From an uncultured Collinsella sp. (GTDB lineage Bacteria; Actinomycetota; Coriobacteriia; Coriobacteriales; Coriobacteriaceae): DNA of 13,507 nt. A program made the translations under genes and the position numbers. The stretch lies in the NCBI GenBank assembly GCA_900546105.1, contig URBP01000060.1:1-13507 (forward strand), read 5' to 3'. Under the pieces are notes generated by a model. The model had not been told where the DNA came from, did no database searches, and was given only the letters and a program-made list of their open reading frames with translations. The first letter of the stretch is position 1, and every line of letters starts with the position of its first letter. Positions 1 through 8,822 of the stretch are shown piece after piece.

Positions 1-22
1 AAAAGCTGATAAAAAGGTTTGT

Positions 23-53
23 GTGCCCCCCCTTTTGGGGGCGGCACGTTTTT
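23..53 (+). terminator. Strong rho-independent terminator of an upstream gene
   Basis: Bases 23-27 (GTGCC) pair with 43-47 (GGCAC), and 28-32 (CCCCC) pair with 37-41 (GGGGG). The loop is TTTT and C42 is the only bulge. The stem is followed by G and five T (49-53), the classic intrinsic terminator form. It most likely ends a + strand gene lying left of the window. An A-run at 11-15 on the other side could give some function in the reverse direction. Confidence 0.8.
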
Positions 54-304
54 GTGGGGTCCCGGTCTCCACAATTTTCGTCAAGCTATTGGTTAGATTT
101 TGGTCAGTTGGCGTGAGGGTGGAAGGCCAAAAGATTGTTGGCGAAAAAAGCTCAGAGAAAGTGCTGGTAGGGGAGTTGTTGAGCTTTTCGACAGCTTTTG
201 AGCAAAAGAAACTTTGTGGCTATTGCCGGCGATTGCGTTGTCGCGGTCATGGCGGTGCGGGATGCTGGTCGTAAGCGTCGAATGCTCCGATTTTGGAGGC
301 CAGC
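54..304. other. Intergenic stretch with no recognisable gene
   Basis: This stretch lies between the terminator and the first gene. A small stem at 54-72 (GTGG with CCAC, plus two inner pairs) is followed by AATTTT and may be a secondary terminator. A pair of inverted segments, CGAAAA(AA)GCTC near 144-155 and GAGCTTTTCG at 180-189, could form a hairpin with a 2-base bulge, and AGCTTTT occurs twice in tandem near 182-198. Open frames here begin only with TTG or GTG, lack a good ribosome site and have low-complexity translations, so I do not call a gene. A promoter for the 305-739 gene should be in here, but I cannot place one with confidence. Confidence 0.5.
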
Positions 305-739
305 ATGGATCTGTTTCTTGAGACTCCGCAGCAACAAGCTGAGCGCATGCTGCGTCAGCAGCAACGACTCATGGAGATGCAAATACAAGGGGTTGCCAAC
401 CAGGCGCCCGTGCAAAACGTCGTGCCCGCTGCTGTACCTGCAGCTGTGCCCGGGTGTGAATCGGCGCCAGAGGCCTATTCCGTACAGCAAGATTCATATG
501 CGCAGGAGCTCGCGTTCGACAAGCATCGTGCGCGTCGCCGTCGCTGGGCCCAGCGCCTGCGTACGTTGGCGATGATCGTGCTCATCCCGTTGGGGCTTGC
601 GGCCATCTTTCTGGCGTCGTATGCCCTCACGTGCATCCTCAACGGTGCATCGCCCAACGAGGTGCTCCAACATCTAGCGGCCCTGGGCCAGCGCCTAGAT
701 GACGTCATAACAACCATCCGCGCCGGCTGGGAGAGTTAG
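305..739 (+). CDS. Small single-pass membrane protein of unknown function
   Basis: I do not recognise a family in this 144-residue protein. The start is ATG 305 because GGAGG at 295-299 sits 5 bases before it; an in-frame TTG at 293 overlaps that ribosome site and is unlikely. The N-terminal part (residues 1-30) is rich in Gln, Glu, Arg and Met and looks helical, possibly a coiled coil. An Ala/Pro/Val linker follows at about 38-50. A very basic patch (KHRARRRRWAQR, about 72-85) precedes one hydrophobic segment at about 88-110. About 30 mostly polar residues end the chain. The positive-inside rule puts the N terminus in the cytoplasm. The gene lies 124 bases ahead of rmuC on the same strand, but no functional link is shown. 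It could be a small envelope or division-associated anchor, but that is a guess. Confidence 0.75.
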   Translation: MDLFLETPQQQAERMLRQQQRLMEMQIQGVANQAPVQNVVPAAVPAAVPGCESAPEAYSVQQDSYAQELAFDKHRARRRRWAQRLRTLAMIVLIPLGLAAIFLASYALTCILNGASPNEVLQHLAALGQRLDDVITTIRAGWES

Positions 740-809
740 CGTTTTAGCGTCCGCGGCTCTAAGAGAAATTTGTCTGCAAGGCAGTGAGTGATCCGTGTGT
801 GTGGCGGGG

Positions 810-815
810 TAAGAT
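810..815 (+). promoter_or_regulatory. Possible -10 box for rmuC (TAAGAT)
   Basis: TAAGAT at 810-815 in a GGGGTAAGATTG context lies 48 bases before the rmuC start and matches the sigma-70 -10 consensus at four of six positions. No convincing -35 box lies 16-19 bases upstream, so this is a weak call based on the -10 and its location in the 124-base gap. Confidence 0.22.
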
Positions 816-863
816 TGATCGCGGTTTTGATTGATGATCGATTGGGTTTGTTGGGCGGAGTTT

Positions 864-2219
864 ATGTCTGCAATTGATATTGCACTTATTGTGATTGCTT
901 TGGTGGCGGTGGGGGTCGCTGCGGCCTGTGCCCTGCAGCTCAAGGGCCTTCGTGCCGAGTTGCGGGAGCGTGGCGACAGTAGCGCGGAAACGCTGGCAGC
1001 ACTCGAGCAGGCCAACAACGCGCTCGATGCCCTGAACGTCGCGCTGGCCGAAACACGCCGCACGGCCAATGCCATCGCGCAGCAGCAGACGACCGATGCG
1101 GCCGTGGAGCAGCAACGTTACCTGGCCATCGCACGCGAGTTCTCGCAAGCTGGTGACCGGATGGATGACCTGCGCCGTGAGACGGCCCAACAGCTCGGCG
1201 CCAATCGCGAGGGCATCGAGCATCGCCTGGACAAGGTGCGCGAGACGGTCGATGCTCAGCTGGGCGCCATCCGCAAAGACAACAACGTGCAGCTCGATCA
1301 GATGCGTGCGACGGTGGACGAGAAGCTCTCTCGCACGCTCAACGACCGTCTGTCTGCATCGTTTAAGCAGGTGAGCGACCAGCTCGAGGCCGTGTACAAG
1401 GGCCTGGGCGACATGCAATCTATCGCCACTGGCGTGGGCGACCTTAAGCGCGTGCTGGGTAACGTCAAGGCGCGCGGCATTTTGGGCGAGGTGCAGCTGG
1501 GCGCGATCCTGGCGGATATCCTCACACCCGATCAGTATCTGGAAAACGTTGCCACCAAGCCCGGCGCCTCGGAGCGTGTTGAGTTTGCCGTCAAGCTGCC
1601 GGTAGACGAGGGCGACCCCGTACTGCTGCCGATTGACTCCAAATTCCCGGGCGACGCGTACGAGCATCTGCTCGATGCCCAGGAGTCGGGCGACGCGGAT
1701 GCCGTCGCCGCCGCGCGCAAGACGCTTGACGCTATGGTCAAGCGTGAGGCAAAGGACATCTGCGAAAAGTATCTGAGCGTGCCCGTGACCACCAACTTTG
1801 GCATCATGTTCGTTCCGTTTGAGGGGCTGTACGCTGAGGTCGTCAGCCGCCCCGGGCTTATCGAGACCCTGGGCCGCGACTATCATGTCAACGTTGCCGG
1901 CCCTAGCACCATGGCGGCCATTCTCAACAGCCTGCAGATGAGTTACCAAACGTTTAAGCTGCAAAAACGCACCGACGATGTACTGCGCGTGCTCTCCGCT
2001 GTCAAGGCCGAGCTGCCGCGCTATCAGGCGGCGCTGCGCCGCGCCCAGCAGCAGATCGAGACCGCGGGCAAAACGGTCGAGGGCATCATTACCACGCGCA
2101 CCAACGTCATGGAGCGCAAGCTCAAGGACATCGACGCGCTGGAAGACGCCGACCAAGCCGATGAGATCTTGGGGCTCACGCCCGCGGGCTTTCCCACAGA
2201 CCAAGAAGACGAGGACTAA
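864..2219 (+). CDS. rmuC: DNA recombination protein RmuC
   Basis: This 451-residue protein has the RmuC layout. An N-terminal membrane anchor (about residues 3-25, IDIALIVIALVAVGVAAAC) is followed by a long Glu/Gln/Arg-rich coiled coil (about 30-185) and then the conserved RmuC core, whose fold is related to restriction endonucleases. Visible landmarks are NVKARGILGE at 200, PIDSKFP at 256 and GIMFVPFEGLYAEV near 313. RmuC limits rearrangements at inverted repeats in E. coli and is thought to cut or process DNA; its exact reaction is not settled. I chose ATG 864 because GGAG (857-860) lies just before it and the protein then opens directly with the anchor. Starts at 831 or 834 would add 10-11 residues without a better ribosome site. 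The acidic tail (DQEDED) is unremarkable. A hairpin with a T run follows the stop. Confidence 0.93.
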   Translation: MSAIDIALIVIALVAVGVAAACALQLKGLRAELRERGDSSAETLAALEQANNALDALNVALAETRRTANAIAQQQTTDAAVEQQRYLAIAREFSQAGDRMDDLRRETAQQLGANREGIEHRLDKVRETVDAQLGAIRKDNNVQLDQMRATVDEKLSRTLNDRLSASFKQVSDQLEAVYKGLGDMQSIATGVGDLKRVLGNVKARGILGEVQLGAILADILTPDQYLENVATKPGASERVEFAVKLPVDEGDPVLLPIDSKFPGDAYEHLLDAQESGDADAVAAARKTLDAMVKREAKDICEKYLSVPVTTNFGIMFVPFEGLYAEVVSRPGLIETLGRDYHVNVAGPSTMAAILNSLQMSYQTFKLQKRTDDVLRVLSAVKAELPRYQAALRRAQQQIETAGKTVEGIITTRTNVMERKLKDIDALEDADQADEILGLTPAGFPTDQEDED

Positions 2220-2230
2220 TTGCAACAAGA

Positions 2231-2270
2231 CGGCGGGGCGCCGGCGCAAACGCGGATGCCCCGCTGCTTT
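2231..2270 (+). terminator. Probable rho-independent terminator after rmuC
   Basis: GCGGGGC at 2233-2239 pairs perfectly with GCCCCGC at 2258-2264. An outer G:T and C:G pair (2231-2232 with 2265-2266) extend the stem to 9 bp around an 18-base loop. TTTT follows at 2268-2271. It begins 12 bases after the rmuC stop codon, the expected place for the end of that transcript. The large loop and short T run make it moderate in strength. Confidence 0.6.
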
Positions 2271-2281
2271 TCGCATCGTGC

Positions 2282-2312
2282 TTGCCTGAAGTGCGCTTCA
2301 ATGTGCAACAAT
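2282..2312 (+). promoter_or_regulatory. Possible promoter for the ABC exporter gene
   Basis: TTGCCT (2282-2287) and AACAAT (2307-2312) are spaced by 19 bases, longer than the ideal 17. They lie between the rmuC terminator and the ATG at 2347. This is the only promoter-like pair I see in the gap, and it is tentative. If it is right, the in-frame ATG at 2311 lies within the -10 box and cannot be the start codon. Confidence 0.3.
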
Positions 2313-2346
2313 GGCGTTTCGCCCTATCAGACGCGAAAGGAAGCCC

Positions 2347-4149
<1,803 letters not shown>

Positions 4150-4161
4150 ACGTCTCGGACG

Positions 4162-4178
4162 TGGGACAATTGTGCCCA
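4162..4178. promoter_or_regulatory. Near-palindrome ahead of nth
   Basis: TGGGACAATTGTGCCCA contains the perfect 8-base palindrome ACAATTGT (4166-4173), flanked by TGGG and CCCA with one extra G. It lies between the ABC exporter stop and the nth start. It could be an operator, part of the nth promoter, or a short hairpin ending the ABC transcript. It has no T run directly after it, so I do not call it a terminator. Confidence 0.3.
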
Positions 4179-4212
4179 TAAGTTTATTGTGCCGTTGAGC
4201 CGAGGAGTCGTT

Positions 4213-4878
4213 ATGCCACGCGAGACCAATGCCGCCAAGCGCGAGCGCGCCATCGAGGTGTGTGAGCGCCTCAACCGTCGCTATGGCCCGGTCGAGTGCT
4301 TTTTGGACCACGAGAATCCCTTCCGCCTGCTGATCGCGGTGCTGCTTTCGGCGCAAACGACCGATGCGCAGGTCAACAAAGTGACGCCGCGGCTGTTTGC
4401 CCAGTGGCCCACGCCCGAGACCATGGCCGGGGCGAGCGTAGCTGACGTGGCGGACACCATCAAGTCGCTCGGCTTCTACAAGAGCAAAGCCAAGCATGCC
4501 GTCGAGGCCGCGCAGATGATCGTCACCGACTATGACGGCGAGGTGCCGGCCGACATGAAGGAACTCGTGAAGCTGCCGGGCGTGGGACGCAAGACGGCGA
4601 ACATCGTGCTCAACGTGGGGTACGGCATCGTGGAAGGCATCGCGGTGGATACGCACGTCAACCGCATTGCGCACCGCCTGATGCTGAGTCCCAAGACGCA
4701 TGCCAAGGAACCGCTCAAGACCGAGCAGGATCTGCTCAAGATTTTGCCGCACGAGTATTGGGAGTCGGTCAACCATCAGTGGATCACCTTTGGTCGCGAG
4801 ATCTGCGACGCCCGCAAACCCAAGTGTGACGAGTGTCCGCTGGCAGATTTGTGCCCCAGCGTGCGCGTGGCGGGGTAG
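4213..4878 (+). CDS. nth: Endonuclease III (DNA glycosylase/AP lyase)
   Basis: This 221-residue enzyme removes oxidised pyrimidines from DNA and nicks the backbone by beta-elimination, starting base excision repair. The helix-hairpin-helix LPGVGRKTAN begins at residue 121. Its Lys 127 is the Schiff-base nucleophile (E. coli Lys120) and Asp 146 in AVDTHV is the catalytic Asp (E. coli Asp138). The C-terminal cluster motif C-X6-C-X2-C-X5-C is exact (Cys 198, 205, 208, 214), so a [4Fe-4S] cluster is expected. The length matches the family (about 210-220). The start is ATG 4213 with GAGGAG (4202-4207) 5 bases upstream; an in-frame GTG at 4189 lacks a site. mfd, another repair gene, follows 157 bases downstream but appears to have its own promoter. 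MutY is excluded by the short length and absence of its C-terminal domain. Confidence 0.96.
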   Translation: MPRETNAAKRERAIEVCERLNRRYGPVECFLDHENPFRLLIAVLLSAQTTDAQVNKVTPRLFAQWPTPETMAGASVADVADTIKSLGFYKSKAKHAVEAAQMIVTDYDGEVPADMKELVKLPGVGRKTANIVLNVGYGIVEGIAVDTHVNRIAHRLMLSPKTHAKEPLKTEQDLLKILPHEYWESVNHQWITFGREICDARKPKCDECPLADLCPSVRVAG

Positions 4879-4883
4879 GGCGG

Positions 4884-4908
4884 AACGCATCTTCGTCTGG
4901 CGTTTTTT
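4884..4908 (+). terminator. Weak terminator-like hairpin after nth
   Basis: AACGC (4884-4888) can pair with GCGTT (4900-4904) around an 11-base loop, and the T run of 4903-4908 follows. It begins 6 bases after the nth stop. The 5-bp stem is short, so this may be only a partial terminator. Confidence 0.3.
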
Positions 4909-4926
4909 GCGGGGCTGGGTTTGCCC

Positions 4927-4957
4927 TTGAGCCGGAGTCCTCTCCATGCGCTACCAT
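4927..4957 (+). promoter_or_regulatory. Possible mfd promoter
   Basis: TTGAGC (4927-4932) and TACCAT (4952-4957) are separated by 19 bases and fit a sigma-70 pair loosely. Transcription would start near 4964 and produce a leader of about 70 bases containing the hairpin at 4983-5010. The spacing is long, so the call is tentative. Confidence 0.33.
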
Positions 4958-4982
4958 GACAGACAATGTATTTGACGTACGA

Positions 4983-5010
4983 CCCGCCGAGCTTGCCCCG
5001 GCGGGCTTTT
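4983..5010 (+). terminator. Terminator-like hairpin in the mfd leader
   Basis: CCCGCCG (4983-4989) pairs perfectly with CGGCGGG (4999-5005) around a 9-base loop, followed by C and TTTT (5007-5010). It sits only 15 bases before the mfd ribosome site, GGAGGA (5025-5030). It could end read-through from nth or act as an attenuator in the mfd leader. Which of these applies depends on where mfd transcription starts. Confidence 0.5.
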
Positions 5011-5035
5011 GGCGTTGCGATGCCGGAGGAACAGC

Positions 5036-8000
5036 ATGCTCATTCACCGTATAGCCGCGCAGCTCTACACTGCCGAGGCGCTGCAGACCGTCGAGGCCGG
5101 ACTCGATGCCGGCGAGGACGTGACGCTGGCCGTGTCGCAGTCGGGCCGCACGCTCATGGCGGCAGCTCAGTTTGCGCGCCGTCCGCGTCCCACGGTCTAC
5201 ATCGTGAGCGGCGAGGACGCGGCCGATCGCGCCGCGCGCAGCCTGGCCGCCTATGTGGGTCTGGCGCATGTGTGCCGCTTTCCCGAGCGCAAAGACTATC
5301 CATGGCGTGAGCAGGCGCCCGACGACGCCGAGGTGGCCCAACGCTGCGAGGCTTTAGGGCGCATCGTGCGCGGCGATAACTGCATCATGGTCGCCTCGGC
5401 CCGCGCGCTACTGCGTTGCGTGCCGCCGGTCGAGAGCCGCTATTGGGAGTCCACCACCTTTGCGGTGGGCGAGGAGATTCCCTTCGACGAGGTGCCGCAG
5501 CGCCTGGTGGGCATGGGCTACACCAATGCCGGCGCCGCCGACGCGCCCGGTCTGTTCCGCGTGCACGGCGATACCGTCGAGGTGTTCCCCGCGCAGGAAA
5601 AAGCACCCGTGCGCATTGAGTTCTTTGGCGACGAGATCGACCGCATCCGCCGCATGGTGAGCTCTACGGGTCAAACCATCGGCAACGAGGACAGCATCGA
5701 GATCTTCCCGTGCCGCGAGCTGGCGCTCACCGACGAGGCCGTCCACAACATGCATGTGGCGCTCTATCGCGCCAGCCAGAGCGATAGCAAGCTGGCGGCG
5801 CTGCTCGAGATGGTGGACGCGCGCATCGTCACGCCCGAGCTCGACCGCTTTTTGCCGGTGATGTACGGCCAGACCGTGAGCCCGTTGGCGCACGTGAGCG
5901 GCAAGGCGCTTGTGGTCCTGTCCGAGCCGCGCTCGCTGTTCGATGACTGCCTGCGCGCCTACGAGGATATCGAGGCCCGTGCCGGCGAGGCGGGGATTGA
6001 CCGTCTGGACGGCCTGTACGTGCGTGCCCAACAGCTCGACTTTGGTGCTCAGCAGCGCCTGAACTACGTGAGCCTGATTCGTGCCGGCGGTGCGGTTACA
6101 GCCGAGCTCAAGATTGAGCAGCCGGCCATTGCGGGCTCGGACAATCGCTTTATGACGCGCATTCAGGAGGTCGTGGGCAAGCGCTATGCCTGCGTGTTTG
6201 CCATTCCCGACCGCGGTGCGCGCGAGTCGATGGAGCTCACCTTTGGCGACGAGGGCATCACCTTTGAGGAGTCGCTGACGGCCGCCCCCGAAAACGCCGG
6301 CGTTATCGGCGACCGCGTGCGCGTGGCGGCGGCGGATTCTGACGACCGTGCTGCTCGTCAGGCGGCCCATGCTTCGATTCGCGAGCGCCATGCCGACGCG
6401 CTCAACGCCCGCTCGCTCGAGGCGGGCGCGGCCCAGGCTGCCGCTGGTGCCGCCGTGCCCACCATCTCGCGCGGACGCGTGACCTTTGTGGATGCCGCTC
6501 TACCGCAGGGCGTGGTGGTGCCCGATGCCAATCTGGCCGTGTTCTCGATCGCCGACCTCAACGCCCGCATGGACGCCAACCGCGCGCGCAGCCGCCGCAA
6601 GGTCGACATTACGCAGATCACCTTCCCCTTTAAGCCGGGCGACTACGTGGTGCACGCAACGCATGGCATCGCGCTCTTTAGCGAGATCGCGCGCCAGGAA
6701 GTGGGCGGCAAGGAGCGCGACTACTTCTTGCTGGAATACGCCGACGGCGACAAACTCTATGTGCCGCTCGAGCAGGTCGACCGCATCACGCGCTATGTTG
6801 GCCCCGACGGCGATAAACCGCGCTTGACCAGGCTCAACACCGCCGACTGGACGCGTGCCACCAACAAGGCGCGCAAGAATGCCAAAAAGCTGGCGTTTGA
6901 CCTGGTCGACCTGTATACGCGCCGCTCTTCGATTACCGGTATCGCCTGTCCGCCCGATACGCCCGAGCAGATTGAGATGGAGGAGAGCTTCCCCTACGAC
7001 GAGACGCGCGACCAGCTGGAGGCTATTGCCGACATTAAGGCGGACATGGAGGCACCCAAGCCCATGGACCGCCTGCTGTGCGGCGACGTGGGCTTTGGCA
7101 AGACCGAGGTCGCCCTGCGCGCAGCGTTTAAGTGCGTGGACTCCGGCCGCCAGGTCATGGTACTCTGCCCCACGACTATTCTTGCCCAGCAGCACTACGA
7201 GACGTTCTTTGAACGCTTTGCCCCGTTTGGCCTTGAGGTCGAGGTGCTCAGCCGCTTTCGCACGCCGGCGCAGCAAAAGCGCGCGCTCAAGGCGTTTGCC
7301 GAGGGCACGATCGATGTGCTGATCGGCACACACCGTCTGCTTTCGGCCGACGTGAACCCCAAGAACCTGGGCCTGGTGATCATCGACGAGGAACAGCGCT
7401 TTGGTGTGCAGCACAAGGAGCAGCTCAAGAACCTGCGCGAGCAGATCGACGTGCTCACGCTTTCGGCCACGCCCATCCCGCGTACCATGCAGATGGCCAC
7501 GAGCGGCGTGCGCGACATGAGCCTGATCACCACGCCGCCGACCGGGCGCCGTCCCGTGATTGTGCACGTGGGGGAGTACGACCCCGACGTGGTGAGCGCG
7601 GCGATTCGCCTGGAGGTGGGTCGCGGCGGCCAGGTGTACTACGTGTCCAACCGCGTCAAGACCATCGACGACGCCGTGGCGCGCGTGCACGAGGCCGCGC
7701 CCGAGGCGCGCGTGGGCGTGGCGCACGGCAAGATGAGCCCGCGCGAGGTCGAGGACGTGATGATCGAGTTTGCGACCAAAAAGATCGACGTGCTCATTGC
7801 CACGACCATCGTGGAGAGCGGTATCGACAACGCGTGCGCCAACACGCTCATCATCGAGGACTCGCAGCGCCTGGGCCTAGCACAGCTCTACCAGCTCAAG
7901 GGCCGTGTGGGCCGCTCGGCCACGCAGGCCTACGCATACTTTATGTTCCCGGGCGAGCTGCCGCTCACCGAGGAGGCAACGGCGCGCCTGACTGCACTTT

Positions 8001-8668
8001 CCGAGTTCCAGGACCTGGGCAGCGGCATGCGCATCGCCATGCGCGACCTGGAGATTCGCGGCGCCGGCTCGCTCATGGGTGCCGAACAGCACGGTAACCT
8101 ATCGAGCGTGGGCTTTGACCTGTTTACGCAGATGCTGGGTCAGGCCGTGGCCGAGGCGCGCGGTGACGACGATGCCGGCGTGGAGGCGGCGAGCGTGGGC
8201 ATTAACCTGCCGGCCGATTACTTCTTGTCCGAGGAGTACCTGCCGGCGGTGGACCAGCGCGTGCTCGTGTACCGCAAGCTCGCGGCGGCCGAGGACCTGG
8301 AGAGCATCGACGAGGTACAGGAAGAGACCGAGGCCGCGCATGGCGAGCTGCCGTTGGCGGGACTCAATCTGTTCAACCGCGCGCGTATCCGTATCCGCGG
8401 CGAGCGCTTGGGGCTCGAGAGCGTCACGCTCAGCGGCGGGCGCATCACGTTTTTGGGCGTCGACGTGCCCAAGAAGGTGGCCTTTGAGTTCAAGAATCGC
8501 TATGGCGCGGTGAACTTCCCCAAGAGCCGCAAGCTGTCGGTGCCTTACAAGGCGGGCGCCGGTGCGGGCAGCGGCCTGGGCCGCGGTCTCGACGCCAACG
8601 ACGGCACCGGCCCCGTGGCCGCGGCGCTCATGCTGCTGCAGCAGCTGGGTGCTACTGACGATGACTAA
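5036..8668 (+). CDS. mfd: Transcription-repair coupling factor Mfd
   Basis: This 1,210-residue ATP-dependent DNA translocase pushes stalled RNA polymerase off DNA and recruits UvrA for transcription-coupled repair. The UvrB-like N-terminal region spans roughly residues 1-330. The CarD-like RNA-polymerase-interaction domain is at about 530-592 (FKPGDYVVHATHG to RYVG). The RecG-type helicase core has Walker A GDVGFGKT (683-690), DEEQ (784-787) and motif VI QLKGRVGRS (from 953). The TRG region (EIRGAGSLMG, from 1006) and the C-terminal D7 domain follow. The protein is about 60 residues longer than the E. coli one. An Ala/Arg-rich linker at about 420-475 and a Gly/Ala-rich tail at about 1,170-1,195 contribute. 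The start is ATG 5036, 5 bases after GGAGGA; an in-frame TTG at 5009 overlaps the leader hairpin and is rejected. All helicase motifs are intact. Confidence 0.97.
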   Translation: MLIHRIAAQLYTAEALQTVEAGLDAGEDVTLAVSQSGRTLMAAAQFARRPRPTVYIVSGEDAADRAARSLAAYVGLAHVCRFPERKDYPWREQAPDDAEVAQRCEALGRIVRGDNCIMVASARALLRCVPPVESRYWESTTFAVGEEIPFDEVPQRLVGMGYTNAGAADAPGLFRVHGDTVEVFPAQEKAPVRIEFFGDEIDRIRRMVSSTGQTIGNEDSIEIFPCRELALTDEAVHNMHVALYRASQSDSKLAALLEMVDARIVTPELDRFLPVMYGQTVSPLAHVSGKALVVLSEPRSLFDDCLRAYEDIEARAGEAGIDRLDGLYVRAQQLDFGAQQRLNYVSLIRAGGAVTAELKIEQPAIAGSDNRFMTRIQEVVGKRYACVFAIPDRGARESMELTFGDEGITFEESLTAAPENAGVIGDRVRVAAADSDDRAARQAAHASIRERHADALNARSLEAGAAQAAAGAAVPTISRGRVTFVDAALPQGVVVPDANLAVFSIADLNARMDANRARSRRKVDITQITFPFKPGDYVVHATHGIALFSEIARQEVGGKERDYFLLEYADGDKLYVPLEQVDRITRYVGPDGDKPRLTRLNTADWTRATNKARKNAKKLAFDLVDLYTRRSSITGIACPPDTPEQIEMEESFPYDETRDQLEAIADIKADMEAPKPMDRLLCGDVGFGKTEVALRAAFKCVDSGRQVMVLCPTTILAQQHYETFFERFAPFGLEVEVLSRFRTPAQQKRALKAFAEGTIDVLIGTHRLLSADVNPKNLGLVIIDEEQRFGVQHKEQLKNLREQIDVLTLSATPIPRTMQMATSGVRDMSLITTPPTGRRPVIVHVGEYDPDVVSAAIRLEVGRGGQVYYVSNRVKTIDDAVARVHEAAPEARVGVAHGKMSPREVEDVMIEFATKKIDVLIATTIVESGIDNACANTLIIEDSQRLGLAQLYQLKGRVGRSATQAYAYFMFPGELPLTEEATARLTALSEFQDLGSGMRIAMRDLEIRGAGSLMGAEQHGNLSSVGFDLFTQMLGQAVAEARGDDDAGVEAASVGINLPADYFLSEEYLPAVDQRVLVYRKLAAAEDLESIDEVQEETEAAHGELPLAGLNLFNRARIRIRGERLGLESVTLSGGRITFLGVDVPKKVAFEFKNRYGAVNFPKSRKLSVPYKAGAGAGSGLGRGLDANDGTGPVAAALMLLQQLGATDDD

Positions 8669-8678
8669 CAAGTAAGTC

Positions 8679-8783
8679 GGTGGGACAAAGTTATCAGTAG
8701 TTTTTGTCCCAGGTGCGATAGTCGCATCGAGCCTGTCAACGCAAGCGACCCTGGGACAAAACTACTGATAGCTTTGTCCCGCC
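8679..8783. repeat. Nested inverted repeat (REP-pair-like element)
   Basis: The left arm 8679-8713 (35 bases) is the near-exact reverse complement of the right arm 8750-8783 (34 bases), with two substitutions and one extra T. The spacer is 36 bases. Each arm is itself an imperfect palindrome: TGGGACAAA at 8681-8689 matches TTTGTCCCA at 8703-8711, and TGGGACAAA at 8752-8760 matches TTTGTCCC at 8773-8780. The spacer holds a small hairpin, TGCGA-tag-TCGCA (8714-8726). In + strand RNA both substitutions become G:U pairs, so the long stem keeps one bulged U. It lies 10 bases after the mfd stop and 39 bases before the phosphatase start. It may end or protect the mfd transcript. Whether it is a genome-wide repeat cannot be seen from one locus. 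Confidence 0.85.
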
Positions 8784-8822
8784 ACGTTGCGGGTCGACCC
8801 TTCGCCCGATGGAAAGGAAAGC

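Noticed and set aside
23..78. A possible tRNA or tmRNA 3' end suggested by the GGGGTCCCGGTCTCCAC segment
   Set aside because: There is no T-loop consensus (GGTTCGA), no acceptor partner and no CCA; the GC hairpin with T run is better read as a terminator.
198..575. A TTG-started frame overlapping the start of the 305-739 gene
   Set aside because: It has no ribosome site and an implausible Arg/Cys-rich translation; the frame from ATG 305 has a strong GGAGG and a clear membrane helix.
6500..7726. A 408-codon open frame antisense to mfd
   Set aside because: It is a codon-bias shadow of the mfd helicase domain, without a ribosome site.
8679..8783. A possible insertion sequence or CRISPR unit
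   Set aside because: There is no transposase gene, no target duplication I can see, and only two arms in opposite orientation rather than regularly spaced direct repeats.
8791..8800. The perfect palindrome GGGTCGACCC ahead of the phosphatase gene
   Set aside because: A 10-base GC-rich palindrome is not surprising in this composition and has no second copy or clear promoter beside it.
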